A DNA stretch of 64,000 nt from Microbacterium memoriense (GTDB lineage Bacteria > Actinomycetota > Actinomycetes > Actinomycetales > Microbacteriaceae). Location: positions 1-64,000 of the forward strand of contig NZ_JAODOR010000005.1 in the NCBI RefSeq assembly GCF_025398275.1. Reading direction: 5' to 3'. The notes below the pieces were generated by a model, which ran no database searches, was not told where the DNA came from, and saw only the letters and a program-made list of their open reading frames with translations. Both the position numbers and the translations under genes were made by a program. Positions 1 through 7,750 of the stretch are shown piece after piece (positions within the stretch are counted from its first letter, which is position 1; every line of letters begins with the position of its first letter).

Positions 1-177
1 GAAGTCCTGAGACATCACATGCGCTGACCAGAAGACGATCAATCCGCCGAGCGGTACCGCGATGATCGCGGCGCTCCAGACGAGCTTGGCAAACCAATCG
101 CCCGGTCCTCGGTGCAGGACTTGTAGCCGGTCGTCGAGGCCGCCGCCAGCATCCTCGTGATCGGTAACTAGCGACAC
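1..177 (-). CDS. Partial membrane protein, N-terminal part only
   Basis: An open frame on the minus strand runs off the left edge, so only the first 59 or so residues are visible. The assumed GTG start gives a charged, glycine-rich N-terminus followed by a hydrophobic stretch at about residues 33-55 (AKLVWSAAIIAVPLGG...) that would form one transmembrane helix with the N-terminus inside. I see no clear ribosome binding site and the start is a guess. I do not recognise the family. It lies outside the tRNA-Phe element, next to a decayed transketolase fragment, so it may belong to an older mobile element or to the chromosome beyond. Confidence 0.4.
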   Translation of the reverse strand, partial: MSLVTDHEDAGGGLDDRLQVLHRGPGDWFAKLVWSAAIIAVPLGGLIVFWSAHVMSQDF

Positions 178-305
178 TGAACGATCACAGAACACCGCCA
201 AAGAGCGACGAACTCCACACCGGGTCGCGGCGCGTTAGGCCGGGCGTCCGCAAATGATCGTTTCTGAAGCACGAACGCACATCCCGAGGGCTCGGTTCGC
301 ACGCC

Positions 306-587
306 GTGGGTGTGCGCGTCGTGTCGATGCCCAGCCGTGAATGGTCCGCGGACCAGGATGCGGCGTACCGCGAAGGGGTGCTTCCGGGATCTGTCACAGC
401 TGCGCGTGATCGTCGAGGCCGCCGCATCCTTCGGGTGCACGACATCGCCGGACGCGACGGCATCATTGTTGGCATCGACGGGTTCGGTGTCTCTGCTACA
501 GCCGACCAGGCGCTCGTCGCGCGCGGGATGACACCAGCGCGTGTTCTCGCCGCGATCGACGAGAGCGTACAGCTCGCCGACCGGTAG
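306..587 (+). pseudogene. Decayed transketolase C-terminal fragment
   Basis: The translation contains VRVVSMPSREWSADQDAAYR and later GIIVGIDGFGVSATADQALV, which match the order of the C-terminal transketolase domain (the VVSxPS...YRE...LPP block and the V.FG.SA block). The middle block, expected to read like 'RVSVEAGxxFGW', is out of frame here. It appears as LRVIVEAAASFG in the neighbouring +1 frame at about 400-435, so two compensating frameshifts seem to separate the parts. Everything upstream of the C-terminal domain is missing, including the thiamine diphosphate and pyrimidine-binding domains. No active enzyme can come from this. The family match is my recognition of the motif order, not a database result. 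Confidence 0.6.
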
Positions 588-590
588 CCG

Positions 591-911
591 CGCGGATTTG
601 AGTGTGGCGCGCCGCTAGTGCGAACCGCGCAGGGGTTGCCGGCGTCTGTGGCGGCGGCATCGAGAATTGCGAGGTCCCCCGCCGCTAGACCACAGGGAGG
701 GTGCGCGAGTCGAACAAATGGCCGATTGAATCAGCATTCTGAGCGCTCGCGAGAGACGAGCTCGCCGACTGAAATTTCCGAGTTCCCGGCACATTCCCGG
801 CACAAGCGGCCGCCGGAGTGGCTGCACCGCCATCCACTACGGCCGTTTCATGGTGCTTTGATTGCCCGACGTCCTAGAGGTCGGCGCCTGGCTCAACAGT
901 GAAAACCACCA
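591..911. other. Gene-free flank left of the element
   Basis: I see no convincing gene here; short frames in all directions lack family features or start signals. The only recognisable structure is the pair of TTCCCGGCACA repeats near 783-804, annotated separately. The stretch ends at the left direct repeat of the tRNA-Phe element. Confidence 0.5.
783..804. repeat. Tandem TTCCCGGCACA pair, probable relic integrase arm sites
   Basis: Two copies of TTCCCGGCACA lie back to back 11 bp apart. They resemble the pair TCCCGGCCCA at 19300-19320 inside the right end of the tRNA-Phe element. The first copies lie about 128 and 129 bp before the start of the left and right direct repeats respectively. 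That matching geometry suggests that this is the right arm of an earlier element integrated at the same tRNA. Tyrosine integrases commonly bind such short direct repeats; binding here is inferred. Confidence 0.45.
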
Positions 912-1030
912 CTGATCAGGGCAAAGCAAAACCCCCGCGAATAGAAGCTCCGCGAGGGTTTCTAGGATGACGTAATGATCATCCGTGTGGCTCCGACGGG
1001 CGTCGATCCCGTGACCTCACGATTTTCAGT
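912..1030. repeat. attL-side direct repeat of tRNA-Phe element
   Basis: These 119 bp repeat at 19429-19547 with two mismatches (940 and 964), in the same orientation. The last part is the 3' half of tRNA-Phe (up to the anticodon arm) and the rest is its downstream terminator region. From 965 to 1030 the match is exact (66 bp), so the crossover most likely lies there. Excision between the repeats would release an 18,517-bp circle. Confidence 0.9.
928..962 (-). terminator. Duplicated tRNA-Phe terminator (left copy)
   Basis: On the minus strand AAACCCTCGCG pairs with CGCGGGGGTTT around an 11-nt loop and is followed by TTGCTTTG. This copies the terminator behind the intact tRNA-Phe. On this side the tRNA 5' half is gone, so the terminator has no functional gene before it. 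Confidence 0.6.
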
Positions 1031-1077
1031 TGTGTGACACAGATTTGTGGGTGCCAGTTGGTGCTCGATTGCCACGT

Positions 1078-1156
1078 GATTCCGCGGAATCCGTGCTCGT
1101 TGGTGATGGCTGGTTCTCGATGGTTTCAACCGAGTTCCCGGCCCGGGACCGGCCCG
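1078..1156. promoter_or_regulatory. Left internal arm: palindrome and CCGGCCC repeats
   Basis: Just inside the left repeat lies a perfect 14-bp palindrome GATTCCGCGGAATC (1078-1091), followed at about 1133-1156 by TTCCCGGCCCG and CCGGCCCGG. The latter resemble the arm-like repeats at 19300-19320 in the right end. Together they are the best candidates for integrase or excisionase arm sites on this side of the element. Function is inferred from position and repetition. Confidence 0.35.
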
Positions 1157-1205
1157 GATTGTTGGCCGTATCAATCCGTGGACATGCGACGGGTGCTGCT
1201 GACCG

Positions 1206-2885
1206 CTACAGCGTCCGTTTCCATACTGCCGGCGCGATTTCCGCCAGGCGTGCTTGCCTCTCGGCGATGGCATCAGCACTCCAATCGTCTACGCTTCCAA
1301 TCTCGTTGGTGAGGGCAAGAGACGATCCAGCGAGCACTGGCTTTTTCACAGAGAACGGCTCGTTCCCGATCGCATTGTTCTCACTCTTCTTCAGCAGGCA
1401 GTGGTTACCGAGTCGATCGACCCACTGCTGTTTGAGGTCTCCGGGAAAGCTGGGCCAGTTCTGATCGGTGCCTCGTCTTGGGAGGACGTGCTCGAGATTC
1501 ACCTCGTCTTCGTTCGCATTCGGCACGAGTTCTGGCTCGTCGCTCTGCGCCAGTTGGCGCTCGATTGCAAGCAAGTAGTAGCGGGAGATGTTCGTCTTTG
1601 GGACGCGCATCGTTGAGAAGCTCCGCGCAAACTCTTCGTCGGTTGCGACTATCGAGGTGAGTGCTGGCAACAGGCCTGAGGCGCTCGTTATCGCGCCTGT
1701 TCGCACTTCGACTGCCGCGTCACAGTAGGCCTTTTCTGCGGTCCCTCCGCCGATGCCGCCGACTACTAGTCCGCGCACTCCCCATCCGACAGCGAGGCGA
1801 AGTGCCTTCTTGCTTTCGTTACGAGGAAAGTGTTGAAGTACGGCCAAGAGGAGGGGCCGGTTCTGCTCAAGCCCGAGGCGATTGAGTGTTTCGACGTTGG
1901 CCTTGGTATCGGTGCCCCATCCGCTCCATTGCTCGTGACCTGGATCTAGCAACGCGGCGTAGAGGGCGGACGCGGCCTCGAGTTCGCCAGCGAAGGCGAC
2001 GGCTTGATGGGCGTTGGTCACGTTCTCTTTGATCCGCTTGTAGAGATCGCGTTCGCGAGTTGCACCATACTTCGAGCTCCAGTACTGGCGAAGAAAGGTG
2101 ATGAAGAGGTCTTGGTCCGTGTCGAGTGCTCCGAGCGCGAGGAGCCACCTCTCGCGGACCTGATCGAGGCCCCCAACCATCGCGGATGCGCGACCGAACA
2201 AGTAGCTCTTCAAGAGATCCGCAAGCGTTAGCTTCGCGCCCCGGTCGTTGAGCGTCTCGAAGATCAGGAACGCATCAGACTCTGTCGCAACGGCGACGAA
2301 GATGATGCTGAGGCCCTCCTCGATGAACTTTCTCCAACCGACAAGTCGAGCAACCCACGCGGTTCCGGCATTTGACGCTTCCTCCTCGATAAACGCATAC
2401 AACTTTCGGTAGGCGTCAGCGAGAAGCGGATGGGAGCCGCGCGTAGGGGTGACCTGAGGCGAGTCCTCGATGATGAACTGGCGGAAGAATTCGTCGTCTT
2501 CCGAGTTCATCTGAAGTCGGGGGATGAAGTCGTCCTCGTCGTCTGAGTAGGAGTTCAAGTAGTCGAGGTTGACGCTGTCCGCTCGGTTGTTCTCGCCGTG
2601 CGCGCGGTAATAGTCGCGTAGTGCTGCCAAGAAAAGAGTGGTTGTCGCAAGTCGTTGCTGACCATCAATAACGGTGGCACGGGGTCCATCGTCACTCAGG
2701 ACGATTGTGCCCATGAAATGCTCTCGTGGCTCATTGTTGAACGCGTTGCGCAGGTCGCTGCAGAACTCGCTAACTTGTTCCTCTTGCCAGGCGTAGGACC
2801 TCTGGTATAGCGGGACTCGCAAGAGACGAAGCTTCAGCTGTGCGCCGACACCAGTCAGTCCGAAGTCAATGGTGCTCGAGGGCAT
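1206..2885 (-). CDS. DUF262/DUF1524 protein (GmrSD-like type IV restriction)
   Basis: This 559-residue protein has the two domains that define GmrSD-type modification-dependent endonucleases in one chain. The N-terminal DUF262 part carries VPLYQRSYAW (residues 24-33) and IDGQQRLATT (73-82), the nucleotide-binding or DNA-sensing signature. A FETLNDRGAKLTLADLLK block follows, also conserved in DUF262. The C-terminal DUF1524 part carries NLEHVLPRR (from about 463) and GNHCLLKKSENNAIGN (from about 493), an HNH-type nuclease site. Known relatives cut phage DNA bearing modified bases; here the target is unknown. It is divergent from the Shedu gene across a 180-bp gap and is the first cargo gene inside the left end. 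The start is ATG with a GTGAGG-like site upstream. Confidence 0.85.
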   Translation of the reverse strand: MPSSTIDFGLTGVGAQLKLRLLRVPLYQRSYAWQEEQVSEFCSDLRNAFNNEPREHFMGTIVLSDDGPRATVIDGQQRLATTTLFLAALRDYYRAHGENNRADSVNLDYLNSYSDDEDDFIPRLQMNSEDDEFFRQFIIEDSPQVTPTRGSHPLLADAYRKLYAFIEEEASNAGTAWVARLVGWRKFIEEGLSIIFVAVATESDAFLIFETLNDRGAKLTLADLLKSYLFGRASAMVGGLDQVRERWLLALGALDTDQDLFITFLRQYWSSKYGATRERDLYKRIKENVTNAHQAVAFAGELEAASALYAALLDPGHEQWSGWGTDTKANVETLNRLGLEQNRPLLLAVLQHFPRNESKKALRLAVGWGVRGLVVGGIGGGTAEKAYCDAAVEVRTGAITSASGLLPALTSIVATDEEFARSFSTMRVPKTNISRYYLLAIERQLAQSDEPELVPNANEDEVNLEHVLPRRGTDQNWPSFPGDLKQQWVDRLGNHCLLKKSENNAIGNEPFSVKKPVLAGSSLALTNEIGSVDDWSADAIAERQARLAEIAPAVWKRTL

Positions 2886-3067
2886 GTTAGAACCTCACTG
2901 CTTAGTCGGGTTGAAGCGGCCACCCGTTCGCGACCCTCGGATTCATCCTGGCAGCTTGCCGGAGCAGAGCGCATCCTGGCACGTAGCTGCCCGTTGCGGG
3001 GGCTGAGCACGGTGAATCGGCCTGTCGCAAGAGATGTGTCGCAGTCGAAGGTCTATTCGTTGAGACT

Positions 3068-4327
3068 GTGTACATGGATGCGACATCGCGAGGCGTCGAC
3101 TGGGCCCATCTGCTGTCGCGAGTCCCGGAGACCGAGGCTGACTATGCGTCGCTCAGAGTTCTCGGACGCACGACGATTGGCAAATCCTTCGCTCTGCGGT
3201 TCGGGCCTGCGGAGGACATCGGCGCGCCGGCTCGAACCATCTGGCAGGTAATTGCGGAGGACGACGGGCGCTCCCGAAAGATCGAGGGAGAAGAGGAGAG
3301 CGTTGTGGAACTGCATCAGAGTCCTGCCGGTCGCGTGCAGGTGAAAGCGCGAGTTGTAAAGTCGCGGGGCCGAGTCGCGGAGATTCGGTTCGAGCGGTCA
3401 ACCGGACGTGTCGGCAAGGATGCATCCCTTGAGACTCTCCTCAACCTCGATGAGGAAGCATCGCGGCGACTCATCGATCTGTGTTGCGCCATCAAGGGAG
3501 TGGACCCGATGGCGGAAGAAACTCTGAAGATCGACGAAGCTGTGATGTCTACTGTGATGCAGAACCCTCAGGCGCTGGCCGCGATCTACGATCGCGATCC
3601 TGAGCGCTTCGCCGCTGTTATCCAAGCCGACGTGAGTGCACGGGACGTGGTCGCTATTGCATCCCGGAAGAAGGCGATTGAACGATTCGAAGCGCTGCTC
3701 TCCGACCCGGCTGAGTTTTCCGCGGCACGCCAGGGCGCGACCAGGGAGGCCGTATGGCAGCGATTCTTTGAGAGCAATCCCTGGATACTTGGCGTGGGGC
3801 TGGCGGGCCAACTCCTAACAGCCTGGGATCCAGGGAAACTGGAGCAGGTGGTGGCGGGCCACTCCATTTCCGACGTCGGCAAGCGCGTTGACGCCGTTCT
3901 ATCAACAACCGGTCTGATTCGATCGCTCGTCTTCGCTGAGATCAAACTGCACGACGACCCGTTGCTCGAATCGTCGGAGTATCGACCGGGTACGTGGGCA
4001 CCTTCCCGAGCAGTTGCCGGCGGTGTCGCGCAAGCTCTTGTGACAGCCGCCCGCGCTCGCGACGATCTCGGCGCCTGGATTTCGGCGAGGGATGACGCGG
4101 GATATCGCACCGGTGAAGAGATCTTCTCCGGTTCCCCGCGCTCGTTTCTGGTTGTAGGGACACTCGCCAGTCTCATGCGGGAGGGCCACGCACACTCCGA
4201 CAAGGTCAGATCGTTCGAGCTCTACCGGGCCGCTACGACATTTCCTGAGATAGTCACATACGACGAGGTTCTGGCGCGGGCCAAGTGGAGCCTCGACCTG
4301 GCGGAGAGCTCCTCGAGCGACGGGTAG
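3068..4327 (+). CDS. sduA: Shedu (SduA) family anti-phage nuclease, DUF4263
   Basis: The 419-residue protein ends in a DUF4263 domain, the nuclease domain of the single-gene Shedu defence system. Visible features are WQRFFESNPWILG (about 240-252), then a PD-(D/E)XK core: KRVDAVL (about 272-278), AEIKL (about 290-294) and a glutamine in RAVAGGVAQ (about 322). The N-terminal 200 residues are typical of the variable sensor or oligomerisation part of Shedu and show no motif I can name. Start: GTG at 3068, with ATG at 3074 as an equally likely alternative. It stands alone between two minus-strand genes, as expected for a self-contained system. Family assignment rests on the motif order; what triggers it is unknown. 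Confidence 0.8.
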   Translation: MYMDATSRGVDWAHLLSRVPETEADYASLRVLGRTTIGKSFALRFGPAEDIGAPARTIWQVIAEDDGRSRKIEGEEESVVELHQSPAGRVQVKARVVKSRGRVAEIRFERSTGRVGKDASLETLLNLDEEASRRLIDLCCAIKGVDPMAEETLKIDEAVMSTVMQNPQALAAIYDRDPERFAAVIQADVSARDVVAIASRKKAIERFEALLSDPAEFSAARQGATREAVWQRFFESNPWILGVGLAGQLLTAWDPGKLEQVVAGHSISDVGKRVDAVLSTTGLIRSLVFAEIKLHDDPLLESSEYRPGTWAPSRAVAGGVAQALVTAARARDDLGAWISARDDAGYRTGEEIFSGSPRSFLVVGTLASLMREGHAHSDKVRSFELYRAATTFPEIVTYDEVLARAKWSLDLAESSSSDG

Positions 4328-4376
4328 AACTGCAGATAGTCGCCGGATCCACCGTTCAGTGAGGATCTGACCAGTT

Positions 4377-5375
4377 CTAGCGCCGTGCCTCTTGGCCAAC
4401 CGCAAGATACTCGCGATCTGGTTGGTCAGACTGGAGCTCTGGCAAGTGGCTGAGTGCTATTCCATCTACGGACCCAAGCCATTCCAAGTCCAAGCCAGAG
4501 GGCGCGTGCCCGTCTCGAATCGCCGGCTGTACTTGGACTTCATAGTCTGGCGAGATTGTGAAGAGGCCACGATCGTAGGCAGCGTGATGGTTGCGACACA
4601 TCGCGAGCCCGTTCTTCGTCTCATCGGTGCTTCCCGGCCACGCCACAGGCACGATGTGAGCCCCTTCCACGAGGCCCAAGCCGAGGCCGCAGACGGCGCA
4701 GCGGGCACCGTAGGCGACCCGCACGCGATGTGCGAAGTCCCACGCGCGGTAGGCGACCTCAAGGGTTCGCTGGATCGTCGGCCGCTGTCCCACGGAAGCC
4801 TCCACCCGCGACGGCAATTCATTCAGCCAGTCGACGCTGGCAGCATCCGGGTTGGCATGTATTGCTTCGGCATTAAGGCAGTACGCGGCCAGCAACTCTG
4901 GGCGGAACGCGACAACTACGTCTCCGCTCGCTCGGGTGCCGGCTGCAATCCCTTGCGAGCTCGCTCGGATCATCACGTCAGCGCGCACCTGGAGCGAGGG
5001 CGACGCTGATAGCCGCTGGTCGTGGATCTCGGGGTCCCAGCCAGCGAAAACTTGGAACGGCTCGCTCCAGCCGAGTATCACGGTGTTTTCGCCGTCGACG
5101 CTCTCCGGCATTGAACCCGTCAGTTGGATCCGGAACTCGTCAGCTGCTCTGGCGGGGCCTCCACCATGAGTCGCATTCCACGCGTACACGCGTATGAGGT
5201 CCGAGCCAGCTGCCGCGCCATCCCCAATAACGAATCGGTACGGCTTCGTGCCCACGGGCGGCAGCGCGAGTACGGCGCGACCTGACATCCGGAGACAGTT
5301 CGCGATCCATGCTTCGAGCTCCCTCGGCGTCATCAGTCGCGAACCTGGAGGAGTCGCGCCCTCTAAAGAAGCCAT
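4377..5375 (-). CDS. HNH endonuclease, probable restriction enzyme
   Basis: The 332-residue protein ends in a clear HNH domain: CAVCGLG (about 225), GAHIVPVAWPG, NGLAMCRNHHAAYDRG and FTISPDYEV, which supply the zinc-binding cysteines, the catalytic His and the conserved Asn-His pair. About 200 N-terminal residues form a separate domain with AADEFRIQLTG, VILGWSEPFQVFAGWD and LQVRADVMI; I do not recognise it but its place suggests DNA or modified-base recognition. The gene diverges from the two cytosine methyltransferases, so it may be the restriction partner of one of them or a modification-dependent enzyme. The DUF262 and Shedu genes lie on the other side. HNH confidence is high, its pairing is inference. 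Confidence 0.75.
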   Translation of the reverse strand: MASLEGATPPGSRLMTPRELEAWIANCLRMSGRAVLALPPVGTKPYRFVIGDGAAAGSDLIRVYAWNATHGGGPARAADEFRIQLTGSMPESVDGENTVILGWSEPFQVFAGWDPEIHDQRLSASPSLQVRADVMIRASSQGIAAGTRASGDVVVAFRPELLAAYCLNAEAIHANPDAASVDWLNELPSRVEASVGQRPTIQRTLEVAYRAWDFAHRVRVAYGARCAVCGLGLGLVEGAHIVPVAWPGSTDETKNGLAMCRNHHAAYDRGLFTISPDYEVQVQPAIRDGHAPSGLDLEWLGSVDGIALSHLPELQSDQPDREYLAVGQEARR

Positions 5376-5464
5376 GAGCCCGACACTAGCGTCGCCAGCG
5401 CGTGCTCCATCGAACGCAACTCCGGTTGTTGGCGTGTGATCGCTGCCGTTTGGTGAGCTCCCGG

Positions 5465-5479
5465 TAGCCTATCTGGAGG
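5465..5479 (+). promoter_or_regulatory. Promoter -10 and RBS before methyltransferase operon
   Basis: TAGCCT (5465-5470) fits an actinobacterial -10 box. GGAGG (5475-5479) lies 8 nt before the GTG at 5488. No -35 consensus is evident. Confidence 0.4.
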
Positions 5480-5487
5480 CTGCGGGC

Positions 5488-6672
5488 GTGATGTCTGATG
5501 TTGGCTCTACCGTGAGTCGGAACGCCTCAGCAACCATGAAAGGCATGCCCGTGATCAACGAGCTCCCGGTTATCGATCTCTTCGCGGGCGCAGGCGGACT
5601 TGGGCTTGGAGCCCAACTCGCAGGCGGGGACCTTCGGCTCTCAGTGGACAACGACTCCTACTCGTGCGAAACGATGGCTGCCAACCCAACTTTTCACGGC
5701 GGGCGAGTCCTCCACGGCGATGTCACCGAGCTGTCAGGAGTTCAACTTCGCCGTGAGGCAGGGCTCCGGGCGAACGAGGACGTCGTTGTTATTGGCGGCG
5801 CGCCGTGCCAGCCATTCAGCAAAGCTGCCTACTGGGTGGACAAGGGCGACGAGGCTGCATACCGCCGCGCACGCGCCCGCGGGGAGTCCGCAGTGAAGCC
5901 GAGTGATAGTCCCACTGCTCGCCCGGACAGTCGCCGCACGCTTGTGCACGAGTTCCTGCGTCTGGTCGTCGAGGCGGATGCCGCAGCCTTCGTGTTCGAG
6001 AACGTCCCGAGCATCCTCCATCCGCGGAACAAGCATATTTTTGAAGCACTCCGGGCCGACGCAGAAGCCGTCGGGTACAAGACGAGGACCGTTGTTGCGA
6101 CGGCCACCGACTATGGAGCCGCCCAGGCGCGCCAACGCGTGTTCTTGCTTGGATCTCTTGAGTCGACGCCCGATGAACCGGCTGCAACCCATTTCGATGC
6201 TCCGACGGGAAACCAACTGAGGAAGCAGACCGCGGGCGACGCATTGCAGGACATTGATCGGTCGCTGGTCTTGCTCGACGATGTCGCCGTCGAGGGAAGG
6301 TGGGCTGAGCACCTGCGTGAGATTCCGCCTGGCATGAACTACAAGTTCCACTCGGCGTGGGCAGGCCATCCGTCGCCGACGTTCGAGGCCGAAACACGCT
6401 ACTGGAACTTCCTTCTGAAACTCTCGCCGGATCGCGCATCCTGGACCATCCCTGCGAGCCCGGGGCCGTGGACGGGGCCGTTCCACTGGGAGAGTCGTCG
6501 TCTTGCGATCGCTGAGCTTGCCGCCCTGCAGACGTTCCCCGTCGGGTACCAGTTCATCGGATCGCGCCGCGAGAAGGTGAGGCAGATTGGCAACGCTGTT
6601 CCATCCGTGATGGCGCAGGCAATGGTCTCCGCCACAATGGCATCCGTGAGTCGAGCAGAGGTGGCAGCGTGA
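5488..6672 (+). CDS. DNA (cytosine-5)-methyltransferase 1
   Basis: The 394-residue protein shows the ordered motifs of C5 cytosine methyltransferases: motif I DLFAGAGGLGLG (about 30-41, S-adenosylmethionine), motif IV GGAPCQPFS (catalytic Cys about 107), motif VI FVFENVPSIL (about 169), motif VIII AQARQRVFLLG (about 212), motif IX LQTFP and motif X QIGNAVP. The target recognition region between VIII and IX includes EIPPGMNYKFHSAWAGHPSP. Its last four bases overlap the start of the second methyltransferase, so the two are translationally coupled. A pair of C5 enzymes usually protects a non-palindromic site, one enzyme per strand; that is inference. GTG at 5488 is chosen for its spacing to GGAGG, but ATG 5491 or 5539 is possible. 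Confidence 0.9.
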   Translation: MMSDVGSTVSRNASATMKGMPVINELPVIDLFAGAGGLGLGAQLAGGDLRLSVDNDSYSCETMAANPTFHGGRVLHGDVTELSGVQLRREAGLRANEDVVVIGGAPCQPFSKAAYWVDKGDEAAYRRARARGESAVKPSDSPTARPDSRRTLVHEFLRLVVEADAAAFVFENVPSILHPRNKHIFEALRADAEAVGYKTRTVVATATDYGAAQARQRVFLLGSLESTPDEPAATHFDAPTGNQLRKQTAGDALQDIDRSLVLLDDVAVEGRWAEHLREIPPGMNYKFHSAWAGHPSPTFEAETRYWNFLLKLSPDRASWTIPASPGPWTGPFHWESRRLAIAELAALQTFPVGYQFIGSRREKVRQIGNAVPSVMAQAMVSATMASVSRAEVAA

Positions 6673-7748
6673 CGAAACGTCTGCGCGCCGTCAGCCTCTT
6701 TTCGGGTTGCGGTGGCCTCGATCTCGGCATTCGGAACGCTGGTTTCGATATTGTCGCGGCTGTTGATACTGATCGCCTCGCTGCGCGAAGCCACGAAGTC
6801 AACTTTCCAGAATCGGCTTTCTTTGAAGGAAGCATCGCCGACTTCTCGCGTGATCGAGTCGAGGGGATGGTGGGCGCTGAAGCGCTGGAGGACATCGACC
6901 TGCTCGTGGGGGGGCCTCCCTGCCCGCCCTTCTCCAAGAGCCGCTTCTATCGGACGGACAAGCCGAGAGCGATGGATGACCCCGTGGGTGAGGTCACAAT
7001 CTCCGGCTACCTGGAGACGCTCCGCTGGCTTCGCCCGCGCACGTTCTTGCTCGAGAATGTCGCGGGTATGGCGTTTAAGGTTCATCGAGAGACGCTCGAC
7101 CACATCCTGGCGACCGCCGAAGCGTTGGGATACAGGTGCTCGTCGCGTGTTCTGAACGCCGCAGATTTCGGTGTCCCTCAGATTCGCCAGAGGTTCTTTG
7201 TGGTCGGCACGCTGGACGGCGAGTTCGAGTGGCCGGAGCCGACTCACAGAGACCCAACATCAACCGACGGAACTGACTTGCCGACGTGGATCACGGCGGG
7301 CTCCGCAATCGCCGATTTGGACACAGACGAGAATGCTTCCGATGTCGGTCATGTCGCTGGTGGAAAGCACCGCCATCTCCTCGAGCAAATTCCACCCGGA
7401 GACAACTACCTCTTCCTTACGGCTAAGCGAGGCCACCCGGACCCGCAGTTCGAGTGGAGAAAGCGATACTGGTCGTTCCTGCTCAAGCTGAGTCCAGACA
7501 TGCCCTCGTGGACCATTCAAGCTCGTCGCTCGAACAACATGGGTCCGTTGCACTGGCGCAACAGGATTCTTCGAATTGAAGAGGTCAAGCGCCTGCAGAC
7601 CTTCCCGGACGACTGGTTCCTGGCCGGCACTGTTGAGCAACAGTGGCGACAGGTTGGAAACGCAGTACCGCCGAAGTTGGCTCAGGCTATGGGTGATCGC
7701 CTGGCGCTGTCCCTCAGCGTTGCCTCTTCAACTCTCCAGGCCGCTTAG
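6669..7748 (+). CDS. DNA (cytosine-5)-methyltransferase 2
   Basis: This 359-residue protein is a second C5 cytosine methyltransferase, related to its upstream neighbour. Motifs: I LFSGCGGLDLG (about 10-20), IV GGPPCPPFS (catalytic Cys about 84), VI FLLENVAGMAF (about 127), VIII IRQRFFVVG, IX LQTFPDDW, X QVGNAVPPK. Motif IV has Pro where most enzymes have Gln (PCQPFS); the catalytic Cys is intact. Both enzymes share an unusual target-domain block, EQIPPGDNYLF here and REIPPGMNYKF in the first, so they probably read related sequences. The GTG start overlaps the previous stop (GTGA) and the nuclease starts two bases after its stop, giving a tight three-gene operon. Confidence 0.9.
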   Translation: MTKRLRAVSLFSGCGGLDLGIRNAGFDIVAAVDTDRLAARSHEVNFPESAFFEGSIADFSRDRVEGMVGAEALEDIDLLVGGPPCPPFSKSRFYRTDKPRAMDDPVGEVTISGYLETLRWLRPRTFLLENVAGMAFKVHRETLDHILATAEALGYRCSSRVLNAADFGVPQIRQRFFVVGTLDGEFEWPEPTHRDPTSTDGTDLPTWITAGSAIADLDTDENASDVGHVAGGKHRHLLEQIPPGDNYLFLTAKRGHPDPQFEWRKRYWSFLLKLSPDMPSWTIQARRSNNMGPLHWRNRILRIEEVKRLQTFPDDWFLAGTVEQQWRQVGNAVPPKLAQAMGDRLALSLSVASSTLQAA

Positions 7749-7750
7749 CA

